A stretch of 64,000 bases of DNA, taken from positions 1-64,000 of the forward strand of contig CAZGSG010000002.1 in NCBI GenBank assembly GCA_964528095.1, written 5' to 3'. Of this stretch, positions 51,512 to 60,811 are shown piece by piece. The stretch's first letter is position 1; every line of letters starts with the position of its first letter. Source of the DNA: CAZGSG01 sp964528095. GTDB lineage: Bacteria > Bacteroidota > Bacteroidia > Chitinophagales > Chitinophagaceae. The notes beneath the pieces were generated by a model. It had not been told where the DNA came from, made no database searches, and saw only the letters and a list, made by a program, of their open reading frames with translations. A program made the translations under genes and the position numbers.

Positions 51512-54500
51512 ATGCCAAGATGGATAACCATAGTGTTATTATTGCTTTTTCCTCTCCTCCATTCGGCGCAGGTTAAGCCCTATTCATTCAGGAAGCTTAG
51601 TATCAACGAAGGGCTATCGCAGAGTAGTGTAGTGGACATTCTTATAGATACCGCAGGTTTTGTCTGGCTGGCCACACAAGACGGACTGAACCGTTTCGAT
51701 GGAAAAGATTTTACTGTATTCCCAAAAAACTTTGATGATGTAACGCTTCCTACAGGCAACCAGTTAGGAAAGATCATTGCAGGCACAAACAATGAATTGT
51801 GGCTGATTACCAGTGGTGGTAAACTGGAGAAATTCAATTTATATACACAACGCTTTACTGGTATCCCATCTATGGGAAATAAAAAGCTGCCAACTGCCGA
51901 TATTACCTGCTTCGAAGAAAATAATACAGAAAAATGGATTGGGACAAAACATGAAGGATTGTATTATTATAATCAAGCCGACAAGCGCTTCCTCCATTTT
52001 TCAAACAATTCTTCTCCCGTTTCCCTGGCTGATAATATGATACAGGCGCTTTTTCGCGACAGTGAAAAAAATCGCTGGGTGTTGACCCCTGCCGGTATTA
52101 CTCGCATTAAAAACGACCTTAGCTCTTCTACTTCATTCGCAGTTACTCATAGCAGTGGCATGACCGAAGATGCAGGCCAGAATCTTTGGCTCGGCACATT
52201 TGGCAAGGGACTGTACCTGAAAAAAAAGAATGATCCTTCTTTTACACCTTTTCATGGGTTCGGCGATAAGGATAACTTACCAGCTGATCTTATTATTGAA
52301 ACACTGTTTGCCGATAAAACAGGCCGGATCTGGATAGGTACATACGGCAATGGGTTATTTATAATCGATAATAACAATCGCAGTATCCAGCATGCGGTGA
52401 ATGATAAAAGAGATCCCTTCTCATTAGGCTATAACGATGTATTGACCATCCGGCAGGATAAACAAGGAGGTATATGGATCGGTACGGATGGCGGTGGAGT
52501 GAGCTATTATGATGAACGGTTGAATAATTTTACTACTTTCTCCAAAAATAACCTGCCCGAAAACATTTCTATTGAACAGGTCCGGTCTGTGACTACCGAT
52601 AAGGAAGGCAATACCTGGGCAGGCACATCCAACAGCGGACTTACATTTCTTGGCAAGGATAAAAATGAAATGCGCACTTTTCGTTTCAATCCGTTCAATA
52701 AAGGCATAGCGCATTATGAAAGGATTGTCTCCCTGCTTGCAGACGATACCGGCGATTTGTGGATCGGATCCCAAGGCAATGGGTTGATGATCATGAACGG
52801 GCAAACAAAAGAAATAAAAAGAAAGATGAATCCGGATGCTACCGGCAGCAGTTATTTTCCTGATCATACAATATGGTGTATGCTGGCTGGTGAAAACGGC
52901 AATGTGTGGGCCGGAACCCGCAATCAAGGCCTCTGCCTGATCAATAAAAACATCGGATTGATAAAAAAGCTGGACCGCTCAGGTGATGCCGCCAATCAAT
53001 TACTGGAGAATAATATCCGCACACTTATTTATATAAACGACTCAACCATCTGTATCGGTTTTGAAAACAAAGGACTGCAACTGCTGAATATAAATACCTA
53101 CCAGTTATCCTCCATTAATAGCACTGCCGCCAGTAAATTATTCAATGGAGAAACCGTGATCCGTAGTACCTGCTTTCGCGACGGAATATTATGGATCGGT
53201 ACTTTTGGAAGAGGATTGATCGCTATTGAACTTGCTTCAGGGAAAACAATCAATATCAGGGAACCCCAGGGTCTTCCTAATAATACCGTATACGGCATAG
53301 AGCCTGATGAAAGCGGCTCACTCTGGATCAGTACAAATAAAGGTATTTGCCGAATGCGAATACCTAAAGTTTTTGAAACAATAAATGCAGGTTTTTTTAC
53401 CAATTTCAAATCAACAGACGGATTACAAAGCAATGAATTCAATACTGGCGCTCATTATAAAGCCCCTGACGGGAAATTATACTTTGGAGGGGTCAACGGG
53501 CTCACTTCATTTGATCCTTCACGGCTGTCAAGGATCAATCAATCAGTTGCGGTACTCATCAACCAGGTGCTTGTAGACAATCAGCCGTATACCAGTGATA
53601 CCGTGATCACCTATAAAAAACTGTTACATTTCTCACATAGTCAAAACTCATTGTCGTTCAATTTCGCCGCCGTGGATATTATCTGGGCAGGTTCACTCAC
53701 CTATTTTTACCAGCTGGCCGGGTATGATGATGATTGGATAGATGCAGGCAACCGCAACTATGCCGCATATACAAATCTCCCCCCGGGCAGGTATACATTC
53801 AGGGTAAGAGCAGCCAGGCATTTTTCAGATAACAATAATCCAGTCACTTTGCTCACGATCATTATCGATCCTCCTTTCTGGAAAAAATGGTGGTTCATTC
53901 TTCTATGCGTCTTTGCTGTTGCCGGCATTTTGTATGGGTTTTACCGTTATCGGATCAGTCAATTGATGCAACTACAGACAGTACGCAACCGGATAGCTTC
54001 CGACCTCCATGATGATATAGGTTCGGCGCTAACGAATATCAGTATCCTTTCCGAACTGAGCAGGAAAAATATCCATCATGAGCAGGAAGCAACAGTATTC
54101 CTTGACCGTATTTCAGAAGAAGTGAATAATTCCGGGCAAGCCCTTGACGATATTGTATGGAGCATCAACACGGATAATGATTCCCTGGAGCAAACCGTAG
54201 CCAGGATGCGCCGCTATACAGCGGAGGTATTTGATGCTGCAGGTATCGCTTATTCATTACAATTTGATGAAAAATTCGCTTCAAGGAAACTGAATATGGA
54301 GCAGCGACGAGACTTCCTGCTCATATTTAAGGAATTGGTAAATAATATCTACAAACATGCTCATGCAAAAAATGTGCAGATAAAAACCGGCATAGAAAAG
54401 AACAAACTTTTTATGAACATACAGGATGACGGCCGGGGCTTTGATCCAAAAGAGCCGACTCACCGAAACGGTATCAGGAATATACAACAGCGGGTAAATA

Positions 54501-54577
54501 AATGGAACGGCGGGTTGTTTATTGATTCTGCTCCCGGCAAAGGCACGCTTACCCGTTTTAATTTCTATATCGCCTGA
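51512..54577 (+). CDS. Sensor histidine kinase with Reg_prop beta-propeller (two-component regulator propeller protein)
   Basis: 1021 aa. A signal peptide (to HSAQ, residue 19) is followed by two seven-bladed propellers of Reg_prop units (VWLATQDGLNRFDGKDF, IWIGTYGNGLFIIDNN, IWIGTDGGGVSYYDE and others through about residue 660), a Y_Y_Y domain (SLTYFYQLAGYDDDWI), one membrane segment (WWFILLCVFAVAGILYGFY, about 790-808) and a HisKA_3/HATPase cytoplasmic kinase. The phospho-acceptor His is in ASDLHDDIGSALTNIS; HATPase motifs are KELVNNIYKHAHAKN and DDGRGFDP. Such sensors usually detect polysaccharides. The cognate response regulator follows 64 bp downstream. Confidence 0.93.
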   Translation: MPRWITIVLLLLFPLLHSAQVKPYSFRKLSINEGLSQSSVVDILIDTAGFVWLATQDGLNRFDGKDFTVFPKNFDDVTLPTGNQLGKIIAGTNNELWLITSGGKLEKFNLYTQRFTGIPSMGNKKLPTADITCFEENNTEKWIGTKHEGLYYYNQADKRFLHFSNNSSPVSLADNMIQALFRDSEKNRWVLTPAGITRIKNDLSSSTSFAVTHSSGMTEDAGQNLWLGTFGKGLYLKKKNDPSFTPFHGFGDKDNLPADLIIETLFADKTGRIWIGTYGNGLFIIDNNNRSIQHAVNDKRDPFSLGYNDVLTIRQDKQGGIWIGTDGGGVSYYDERLNNFTTFSKNNLPENISIEQVRSVTTDKEGNTWAGTSNSGLTFLGKDKNEMRTFRFNPFNKGIAHYERIVSLLADDTGDLWIGSQGNGLMIMNGQTKEIKRKMNPDATGSSYFPDHTIWCMLAGENGNVWAGTRNQGLCLINKNIGLIKKLDRSGDAANQLLENNIRTLIYINDSTICIGFENKGLQLLNINTYQLSSINSTAASKLFNGETVIRSTCFRDGILWIGTFGRGLIAIELASGKTINIREPQGLPNNTVYGIEPDESGSLWISTNKGICRMRIPKVFETINAGFFTNFKSTDGLQSNEFNTGAHYKAPDGKLYFGGVNGLTSFDPSRLSRINQSVAVLINQVLVDNQPYTSDTVITYKKLLHFSHSQNSLSFNFAAVDIIWAGSLTYFYQLAGYDDDWIDAGNRNYAAYTNLPPGRYTFRVRAARHFSDNNNPVTLLTIIIDPPFWKKWWFILLCVFAVAGILYGFYRYRISQLMQLQTVRNRIASDLHDDIGSALTNISILSELSRKNIHHEQEATVFLDRISEEVNNSGQALDDIVWSINTDNDSLEQTVARMRRYTAEVFDAAGIAYSLQFDEKFASRKLNMEQRRDFLLIFKELVNNIYKHAHAKNVQIKTGIEKNKLFMNIQDDGRGFDPKEPTHRNGIRNIQQRVNKWNGGLFIDSAPGKGTLTRFNFYIA

Positions 54578-54641
54578 TTATCCGGCACACTTCACTCAAA
54601 TAGGTGATTGAAGCATCACAATTCCTGTTTAACTTTATTGA

Positions 54642-55268
54642 ATGTCAGCCAGTATCGTCCTATTCGAAGACAATGACCGGTTAAGGGAGTCATTAGCCTA
54701 TTTATTAAAAATGAATGGATATACTGTCATTGGCGACTATAATCAATGCACGGATGCGGCGAATATAGCCCGCGTGTACAAGCCAGACGTGGTACTGATG
54801 GATATTGATATGCCGGGCGAAAGCGGCATCAAAGGCGTCAGTTATGTAAAAGAAGCCAATCCCAACATAGCAGTGATCATGTATACGGTATTCGAAGATG
54901 ATGATAGACTTTTTCAATGTCTTTGTGCCGGCGCCAATGGTTACCTGCTCAAAAAAACACCCCCATCCAAACTATTCGACGCTATACAGGAGGTACTGGA
55001 TGGAGGCGCTCCCATGTCTCCTGCTATCGCGAAAAAAGTGATGAACAGCTTTCACACAAAAAAAGAAACCAATAAATACGAATTATCACCGCGGGAGCTG
55101 GAAGTATTGCAATTACTGACAAAAGGCTACAGCATCAAATTAATGGCCGCCGATATGAATGTGGCATTTGACACCATCCGCTCCCACCTTAAAAACATTT
55201 ATCAGAAACTTCATGTCAACTGCGGTAAAGAGGCCATTGTAAAAGCCCTGGGCGAACGGATCGTATAA
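54642..55268 (+). CDS. NarL/FixJ-type response regulator (LuxR HTH)
   Basis: 208 aa. The receiver domain shows the acidic pair Glu9-Asp10 in IVLFEDNDRL, the phospho-acceptor Asp54 in VVLMDIDMPG, Thr at about 82 (MYTVFEDD) and Lys104 (YLLKKTPP). The HTH of the LuxR type is at the C-terminus (LSPRELEVLQLLTKGYSIKL, AFDTIRSHLKNIYQKLHV). It is the partner of the propeller kinase upstream. A TAACTTTA element (54630-54637, one mismatch) lies 5 bp before the start, so it may also be transcribed separately. Confidence 0.93.
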   Translation: MSASIVLFEDNDRLRESLAYLLKMNGYTVIGDYNQCTDAANIARVYKPDVVLMDIDMPGESGIKGVSYVKEANPNIAVIMYTVFEDDDRLFQCLCAGANGYLLKKTPPSKLFDAIQEVLDGGAPMSPAIAKKVMNSFHTKKETNKYELSPRELEVLQLLTKGYSIKLMAADMNVAFDTIRSHLKNIYQKLHVNCGKEAIVKALGERIV

Positions 55269-55398
55269 TATTTAGCCTGCATCTCTCTTCATCTTATTTT
55301 GCCTACTCAAAAAGAGGATAGGTTGTTCTATGCGTATATATGAGATTTGTCCTTTCGGTCATCTACAAACCAATAATCACCTATCAATACTATTAGTT

Positions 55399-55932
55399 AT
55401 GAAAAAAATTCTTTGCCTGCTTATTGTTGTTGCCAGTCTATCAGCCTGTAAAAAAGGAGATGTTGGACCTGCGGGACCTACAGGACCAGCAGGTGCGGCC
55501 GGCCCACAAGGTCCACAAGGCCCTCAGGGAATAGCAGGCAATGCGAACGTGATGCAGTATACCTATGGCGTACAAAATCTCGTAGCAGGCTTTGTTACAC
55601 TGGGCGTAACTACCACACTCGATACCATGAATAAATCATCCTGGTTTGTATACCTGTATTACCAACCAATAGACCGTTGGTATGCTTTACCCGGTCTTGG
55701 CACCGGCGGTACCACCAATTACCGGGTCAGTTATGGTTATGCCAGCAACAAAGTAAATCTCTACATTGACAAAACTGGTACTGGAGAAAGTTATGCCAAT
55801 GCAAAAGTGGTAAGGATTTATTCGGTAGCTCAATTGCCCGGCGGTAGATCAGCAGGGGCATCAACTGGTTTGCCGGATATAGATTTTAGTGACTACAAGA
55901 CAGTGAAGGAGTATTATAACTTACCGGATTAA
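55399..55932 (+). CDS. Lipoprotein with collagen-like Gly-X-Y repeats
   Basis: 177 aa from ATG 55399; the open frame continues upstream 23 codons to an ATG (55330) that would bury the signal peptide. The signal MKKILCLLIVVASLSACKKG has lipobox LSAC with Cys17. It is followed by GDVGPAGPTGPAGAAGPQG and further units, about 9 Gly-X-Y triplets in total, then a globular beta-rich domain (WFVYLYYQPIDRWYALPGLGTGGTTNYRV). Likely surface-exposed. It lies just after the two-component pair and could be a target. Confidence 0.8.
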   Translation: MKKILCLLIVVASLSACKKGDVGPAGPTGPAGAAGPQGPQGPQGIAGNANVMQYTYGVQNLVAGFVTLGVTTTLDTMNKSSWFVYLYYQPIDRWYALPGLGTGGTTNYRVSYGYASNKVNLYIDKTGTGESYANAKVVRIYSVAQLPGGRSAGASTGLPDIDFSDYKTVKEYYNLPD

Positions 55933-56060
55933 AAAATGCAGTAAATAGTACAAAAGCAAAATAGCTTGCTCTACAAAGGTTTTGCTTCCGGAATAAGGAC
56001 AGCAAGCCTACCAACAATAGCAGCCAGTATGGTTGCTGACGGCATTCCGGGTTTGTCAAA

Positions 56061-56975
56061 TTAATTATACGAGCCTCTGAACGCGAGCGGAGATAAATTT
56101 GTTTTACTCTTAAACAACTTGCTAAAGGATTGCGGGTATTCAAAACCAAGCCTGTAAGCAATCTCACTCACCGATAACGAAGTAGTGGTCAGTATTTCTT
56201 TTGCTTTTTCTATTAACTTATTGTGAATATGCTGTTGCGCATTTTGTCCGGTTACGGTGCGCAGCATATCGCTGAGATAATTAGAGGAAACATTTAGTTT
56301 TTCCGAAACATATTGTACCGTAGGAAGGCCTTCAAATAAATCACTATCGAAATAGCCGGTTAACAATTCTTCAAATTTCGTCAAAAGATCATTGCTGGCC
56401 GTTTTGCGGGTTATGAATTGCCTGTCATAAAACCTGTTGCAGTAGGTAAGCAATAACTCGACCTGGGACACCATCACATCCTGGCTATAATTATCGATGG
56501 AGCTATGATATTCCTGCTGAACATTCTTAATAATAGATTCTATCAGTATCTCTTCTTTGTCAGAAAGATGCAGGGCTTCATTGACTTCGTAAGAAAAAAA
56601 ACCGTAGTTTTTTATTTGTTTCCCTAAGGTATAATTCCTGATGAAATCAGGATGAAAAAATAAAGACCAGCCAGTACAGTCTCTGGTAGCATCGTCATCC
56701 ACAGCAATGACCTGCCCGGGAGAAATAAAACTCATAGAACCTTCGTCGAAATCATAATAATTTTTCCCATACCTCATTTTTCCTTTAAAACTTTTCTTCA
56801 TCGAAACATTGTAAAAATTAAACACAAGCCTGTCCCAATAGGCAGTTTCGATATGCAATATTTCGCTGTGGAATACCAGGCTTATCAAAGGATGCGCCGG
56901 TTTGGGCAATCCCAATAACCTGTGCACTTCCGATATAGAATTAACCATGCGGGGGCTATTGCTCTTTTTTTTCAT
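56061..56975 (-). CDS. AraC-family transcriptional regulator
   Basis: 304 aa. The C-terminal 100 residues carry two helix-turn-helix motifs: VQYVSEKLNVSSNYLSDML and LSVSEIAYRLGFEYPQSFSKLF with the usual PxxF-like ending (NLSPLAFRG). The N-terminal cupin-like half (IAVDDDATRDCTGWSLFFHPDFI) probably binds an effector. In gene order it is convergent with the collagen-like gene and lies downstream of, on the same strand as, the aldo/keto reductase gene (57129-58139), across repeat copy C. It may control that reductase, a guess from proximity. Confidence 0.9.
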   Translation of the reverse strand: MKKKSNSPRMVNSISEVHRLLGLPKPAHPLISLVFHSEILHIETAYWDRLVFNFYNVSMKKSFKGKMRYGKNYYDFDEGSMSFISPGQVIAVDDDATRDCTGWSLFFHPDFIRNYTLGKQIKNYGFFSYEVNEALHLSDKEEILIESIIKNVQQEYHSSIDNYSQDVMVSQVELLLTYCNRFYDRQFITRKTASNDLLTKFEELLTGYFDSDLFEGLPTVQYVSEKLNVSSNYLSDMLRTVTGQNAQQHIHNKLIEKAKEILTTTSLSVSEIAYRLGFEYPQSFSKLFKSKTNLSPLAFRGSYN

Positions 56976-57018
56976 CTTTTAGTTAGTTTATCAAATTTGC
57001 CAGCACTCTTCTGCATTT

Positions 57019-57072
57019 AAAATTAAAAAGTCAACATACAAAAATGGTATTCGCAGGCAATAATTTTGAATT
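57019..57072. repeat. Dispersed palindromic repeat, copy C (internally shortened)
   Basis: The left arm (57019-57043) matches the copy A left arm at 23 of 25 bases (changes at positions 17 and 20). The central GTAG...CTAC part has been lost and the right arm is reduced to AATTTTGAATT near 57062-57072. It lies between the AraC and aldo/keto reductase genes. Confidence 0.65.
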
Positions 57073-57128
57073 GATCTGACCTAAACAGCCTGAATAGTTA
57101 AAAGAATGTAATATACCCCCCATCAGCT

Positions 57129-58139
57129 TTATTGATCAATAATAGCCATGCTGTTCGCATCATACCTTTCGCCTGTGGAGAGTCCCAGGGGTACAATATT
57201 TTCCAATTGCAATAGTTCATCCGGGCTCAGCACCACATTTAACGCGGCCATGTTTTCTTCAATATATTTCACCCTTTTCGTTCCCGGTATGGCTACAACA
57301 TTTTTTGAAATCACCCAGGCAATGGCTATTTGCGAAGAACTTATCCCTTTTATAACGGCCAGTTTTTTTATTTCATTAACCAATTCGATATTCTTATAAA
57401 AATTTTCGCCCTGGAAACGTGGAATAGTCTTCCTGAAATCTGAAACATCAAAATCCTCTGGCGTTTTAATTTCACCGGTAAAGAATCCACGGCTCAATGG
57501 CGAATAAGCTACAAAACCTATACCCAATTCTTTCAATGTATCTAAAACACCATTTGCTTCAACGCCTCGTTCAAATAAGGAAAATTCCGTTTGTACTGCA
57601 GTTAATGGATGAATCGCATGCGCTTTCCGGATAGTGGCAGAAGACACCTCTGAAAGCCCTATATAACCAACTTTGCCCTCTTTTACCAGTTCTGCCATAG
57701 CAGCGACCGTTTCTTCAATGGGCGTATTCGGATCCAGCCGGTGAAGGTAATACAGGTCGATATAATCGGTACCCAGGTTCTTCAGCGAACGTTCAACCGC
57801 TTTCTTAACATATGCGTGTTGGCCATTGATTTGCCAGGTCAGTTGTTCATTATCATCTATCTCATAACCGAATTTGGTGGCAATAATATACTTGTCCCGA
57901 TTCCCCTTTATTGCTTTTGCCACAAGTCTTTCATTGAGCATCGGCCCGTACAGGTCTGCTGTATCCAGGAAGTTGCCACCCAGTTCCAGTGAACGATGGA
58001 TCGTGGCGATGGCTTCGGCCTCGTTGGCATGTCCATAGATATCCATTCCTGCAATTTTTGTCATTCCCATACAGCCCAGCCCGATCTTCGGAACATTAAG
58101 TCCCTGAGCTCCCAGTTTGATCTTTTCTATGCTATTCAT
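57129..58139 (-). CDS. Aldo/keto reductase
   Basis: 336 aa from ATG 58139; 15 codons of open frame upstream were not chosen. The catalytic tetrad is visible: Asp59 and Tyr64 (NFLDTADLYG), Lys89 (IIATKFGYE) and His133 (LYYLHRLDP). NADPH-binding segments are PLSRGFFTGEI and IPGTKRVKYIEEN. This is the YajO/general stress-type AKR group. It reduces aldehydes or ketones with NADPH; the substrate is unknown. The AraC-type regulator lies 153 bp downstream on the same strand. Confidence 0.92.
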   Translation of the reverse strand: MNSIEKIKLGAQGLNVPKIGLGCMGMTKIAGMDIYGHANEAEAIATIHRSLELGGNFLDTADLYGPMLNERLVAKAIKGNRDKYIIATKFGYEIDDNEQLTWQINGQHAYVKKAVERSLKNLGTDYIDLYYLHRLDPNTPIEETVAAMAELVKEGKVGYIGLSEVSSATIRKAHAIHPLTAVQTEFSLFERGVEANGVLDTLKELGIGFVAYSPLSRGFFTGEIKTPEDFDVSDFRKTIPRFQGENFYKNIELVNEIKKLAVIKGISSSQIAIAWVISKNVVAIPGTKRVKYIEENMAALNVVLSPDELLQLENIVPLGLSTGERYDANSMAIIDQ

Positions 58140-58264
58140 AAATACTTGTTTAGATATTGAACAGCAAAGCTCCTGGTATTTCAACAGAAAAAAATAACCA
58201 AACCAGGTATAGTTGTATCCAAAATGAAGGAACCAATGTAATAAGAGAGCAGTGGTAACAAAAA

Positions 58265-58289
58265 GCCGGCAGCTATTATCAGCTGCCGG
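58265..58289 (-). terminator. Intrinsic terminator of the gene ending at 58334
   Basis: CCGGCAGCT (58266-58274) and AGCTGCCGG (58281-58289) form a perfect 9-bp stem with a 6-base loop, followed on the minus strand by five T residues. Confidence 0.85.
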
Positions 58290-58333
58290 TCGACTATCTT
58301 TTTAAAAAATACCCAGTTTATATTCCCGGATAA

Positions 58334-59116
58334 TCAGGAACTGAAGCCAAACTTGATCTTATACCTGTACCTGCCCACAATTTTTTGTTCCAGCTTCAAC
58401 ACTTCTTTTGTTTGTTTACTTACCCAGAATGTTTCCTCGTTGTTCCTTGAATTATGCGTCAGCAGCCAGCAATCTATCTGCTGGTCATTATATCCAGTGA
58501 GAAATGCGCTCCCTGTCACAGTATAGGCCTGCAAGGATGGGGCCCTCGAACCTGGATCATAAAAATTGATCATAAACGTGGTCTTATCTTTATAAGGCAG
58601 TATGGGAAATACTTCCAGGTCAAGATGCCAGTCCAGCACATATTGATTAAGCGATTGCTTAAATGCGTCATACATCCCCTTTTTTATACGTGCAGTATCG
58701 GCATCTGTGATAGCAGTATCCCTGAACATCGCTTTTTTATCGATAAAATCAAAAACCGTCACCCCCCATTTAGGAAACCAGCTTTCCTGGAACAGCGGGG
58801 CAAAGGTTTTTTTATCGCATACAGTATACACTTTATGAATGATCGTATCATTATCCTCCCATTCCTGCGTAACGCTGATGGCGCTCCTGCCTTTGTAATC
58901 CAACTGATCTATTTTCCTGGTCCAAACCTGGTAATTGATCCGGCTGCTGTCTTTTCCATTTTTAAAATAGATAAGATACCTGTGTACTCCTGGCTTTAAA
59001 ACCGCGGTGTTCACATGAGAAGGACCAATAATTACCGTATCCGTTTTTTGTGAAAGTGCGTACAAGCTACCCGATAACAAAAGGGCTGACAGGGCGATTT
59101 TTCTTAAACAATTCAT
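58334..59116 (-). CDS. Secreted protein, hypothetical (DUF3108-like?)
   Basis: 260 aa with a signal peptide (residues 1-23, MNCLRKIALSALLLSGSLYALSQ). The mature protein has long beta-type stretches (RINYQVWTRKIDQLDYKGRSAISVTQEWED, EETFWVSKQTKEVLKLEQ). The layout resembles DUF3108-like periplasmic proteins, but this is not secure. No partner genes. Ends with a strong hairpin terminator. Confidence 0.65.
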   Translation of the reverse strand: MNCLRKIALSALLLSGSLYALSQKTDTVIIGPSHVNTAVLKPGVHRYLIYFKNGKDSSRINYQVWTRKIDQLDYKGRSAISVTQEWEDNDTIIHKVYTVCDKKTFAPLFQESWFPKWGVTVFDFIDKKAMFRDTAITDADTARIKKGMYDAFKQSLNQYVLDWHLDLEVFPILPYKDKTTFMINFYDPGSRAPSLQAYTVTGSAFLTGYNDQQIDCWLLTHNSRNNEETFWVSKQTKEVLKLEQKIVGRYRYKIKFGFSS

Positions 59117-59318
59117 AAAGGTTTATTTCGCACAAGATTCAGGATAAAAGCCTGTTTATGTAGAAACTGATTCGCAAAATGCCTGTTTTGATACGTGAAA
59201 AGCAGATTTCATGGCCTGGTGAAGCTTGGTCACCTATTTCTGACCATAACGGAGATATGCATAGCTATTATTTTACCATAAAATAGTAATCGGAAGAATG
59301 TACCGGGCTGCTTTATAA

Positions 59319-60404
59319 CTACCCGACCAACTTCAATAACTGCCCGAGGAAGTCATCGCTAAATCCTGTAAAGATTTCTATCACAACGCCCTGTGGGTTG
59401 ATCAGGAATGCGGCTGGCATTGCCTGCACATCATATTGTGTTTTGATCGAACCGCTACCACCCTGGTTGTCTGATACATTGTACCAACTGATATGATCTG
59501 CCGCGCTTGCTTTTGCCCAGGCTTCACGGTTTTTATCAAGTGAAAAACTGACTATCTGTAGTTTGTTATTCCAGGATGCCTGTTCTTTACTAAATGTCTT
59601 ATTCTCGCGGCGGCAGGGCACACACCCTGCATCCCAGAAACTAAGCAGCACATATTGCCCTTTTAACGAAGAAAGGCGGAAAGCTCTCCCCTCCAGTGTG
59701 GTAGCCTCAAAATCGATAAACGGCTCCCCTTTGCGAACCAGCTTACCGAACACATATTCACGAATGCTGCGTGCTTTCATATGTGCAGATAATTCTGGCC
59801 GCATCAATGATAGCAGGTTTCGCAGCGTATCCTTATTTATGTGCTGGCGGTTTCTGTAAAGAATATCCATTCCCAGCCACGAATCCGGATGTTGTATACC
59901 AAAGCGGATATAAATCAATTGTGATGAATCCTGTGAATCATTCAACACTTTTGCCAGTCGCTTCCTGTCTTCATCGTCTTTATATTTTTTTTTATTAAGA
60001 CTGTCGTAGGAAGTAAACGTGAGATGATCGAAGGCGTATTGCAAAGCTGTTAATTCATTCTGCAGAGCCTGTTCGGTTCCACCCGTGGCTTTTGCATACA
60101 ACCTCATCAATTCAAGCGGGGATTCAAATTGCATGGCCGTATTTTCAACCTGTATGGTACTGTATTGGTCCAGGCATTCAAGCCAGCAGGTTGAAGGCAT
60201 TTTGACTGAACCTTTAAGCAGGAACCGTTCATTCAAAATAATCGCGGAATCCAGCACCTGTTTTTCATCAATATCCTTTATATAAACCTTAGTACCATCT
60301 TTTACACCGGTGATCCGGCCGGCGATCGTAAATCCCCTGCCCGGTTGGCCAAGCAGCGACAATGGCAAGAGTGCAGACAGGAAAAAAAGATATTGTTTGA
60401 GCAT
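59319..60404 (-). CDS. TlpA-family thioredoxin-like protein with DUF4369-like N-terminus (second paralogue)
   Basis: 361 aa from ATG 60404. Layout as in the protein at 20250: signal peptide to LLGQ (residue 20), beta-rich N-terminal domain (FTIAGRITGVKDGTKVYIKDIDEKQVLDSAII), helical middle, then a TlpA/AhpC domain with FWDAGCVPCRRENK (Cys261, Cys264) and the cis-Pro AMPAAFLINPQG. The active-site dipeptide is VP instead of GP. Probably a periplasmic thiol-disulfide oxidoreductase. Confidence 0.9.
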   Translation of the reverse strand: MLKQYLFFLSALLPLSLLGQPGRGFTIAGRITGVKDGTKVYIKDIDEKQVLDSAIILNERFLLKGSVKMPSTCWLECLDQYSTIQVENTAMQFESPLELMRLYAKATGGTEQALQNELTALQYAFDHLTFTSYDSLNKKKYKDDEDRKRLAKVLNDSQDSSQLIYIRFGIQHPDSWLGMDILYRNRQHINKDTLRNLLSLMRPELSAHMKARSIREYVFGKLVRKGEPFIDFEATTLEGRAFRLSSLKGQYVLLSFWDAGCVPCRRENKTFSKEQASWNNKLQIVSFSLDKNREAWAKASAADHISWYNVSDNQGGSGSIKTQYDVQAMPAAFLINPQGVVIEIFTGFSDDFLGQLLKLVG

Positions 60405-60811
60405 AACAGGCAGAATATGCATCAAAATACGAAACTGCCGGCATGATTATATAACTTAATGCAGGGTACGCTCTTCCTGCCCGCAAAAAAATATGATTTT
60501 AACTTTCTATATGCAGCATCTCCCTAAAAAATCTGTCTCGCCACCTTCCCCGGCTTCTTATCGCCTGCCATAGCTCGTGGCAAAATCTGCTAATCCTTCC
60601 GTGACCACTGTATTTATATCGGTCCCTTGTTTCAACTCCCCTTATCATTCAGCATTTCTTCCGGGCAGCGGTTTTCTATATTTTTATTAAAAATCAACAA
60701 CACATTTTTTAACCGTTTATCCGCTCATGAATTTCAAGCTCATAATAAGGGCTCAAAGTATATCCGGGCTACATGCGAAAAAATATGCGTTTTTTATTCT
60801 AAATTCCGGGA
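60405..60811. other. Divergent intergenic region, nothing recognised
   Basis: 407 bp between divergent genes. No gene or repeat was recognised; a near-match GTATTTTG lies upstream of the TlpA gene on the minus strand. Confidence 0.35.
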
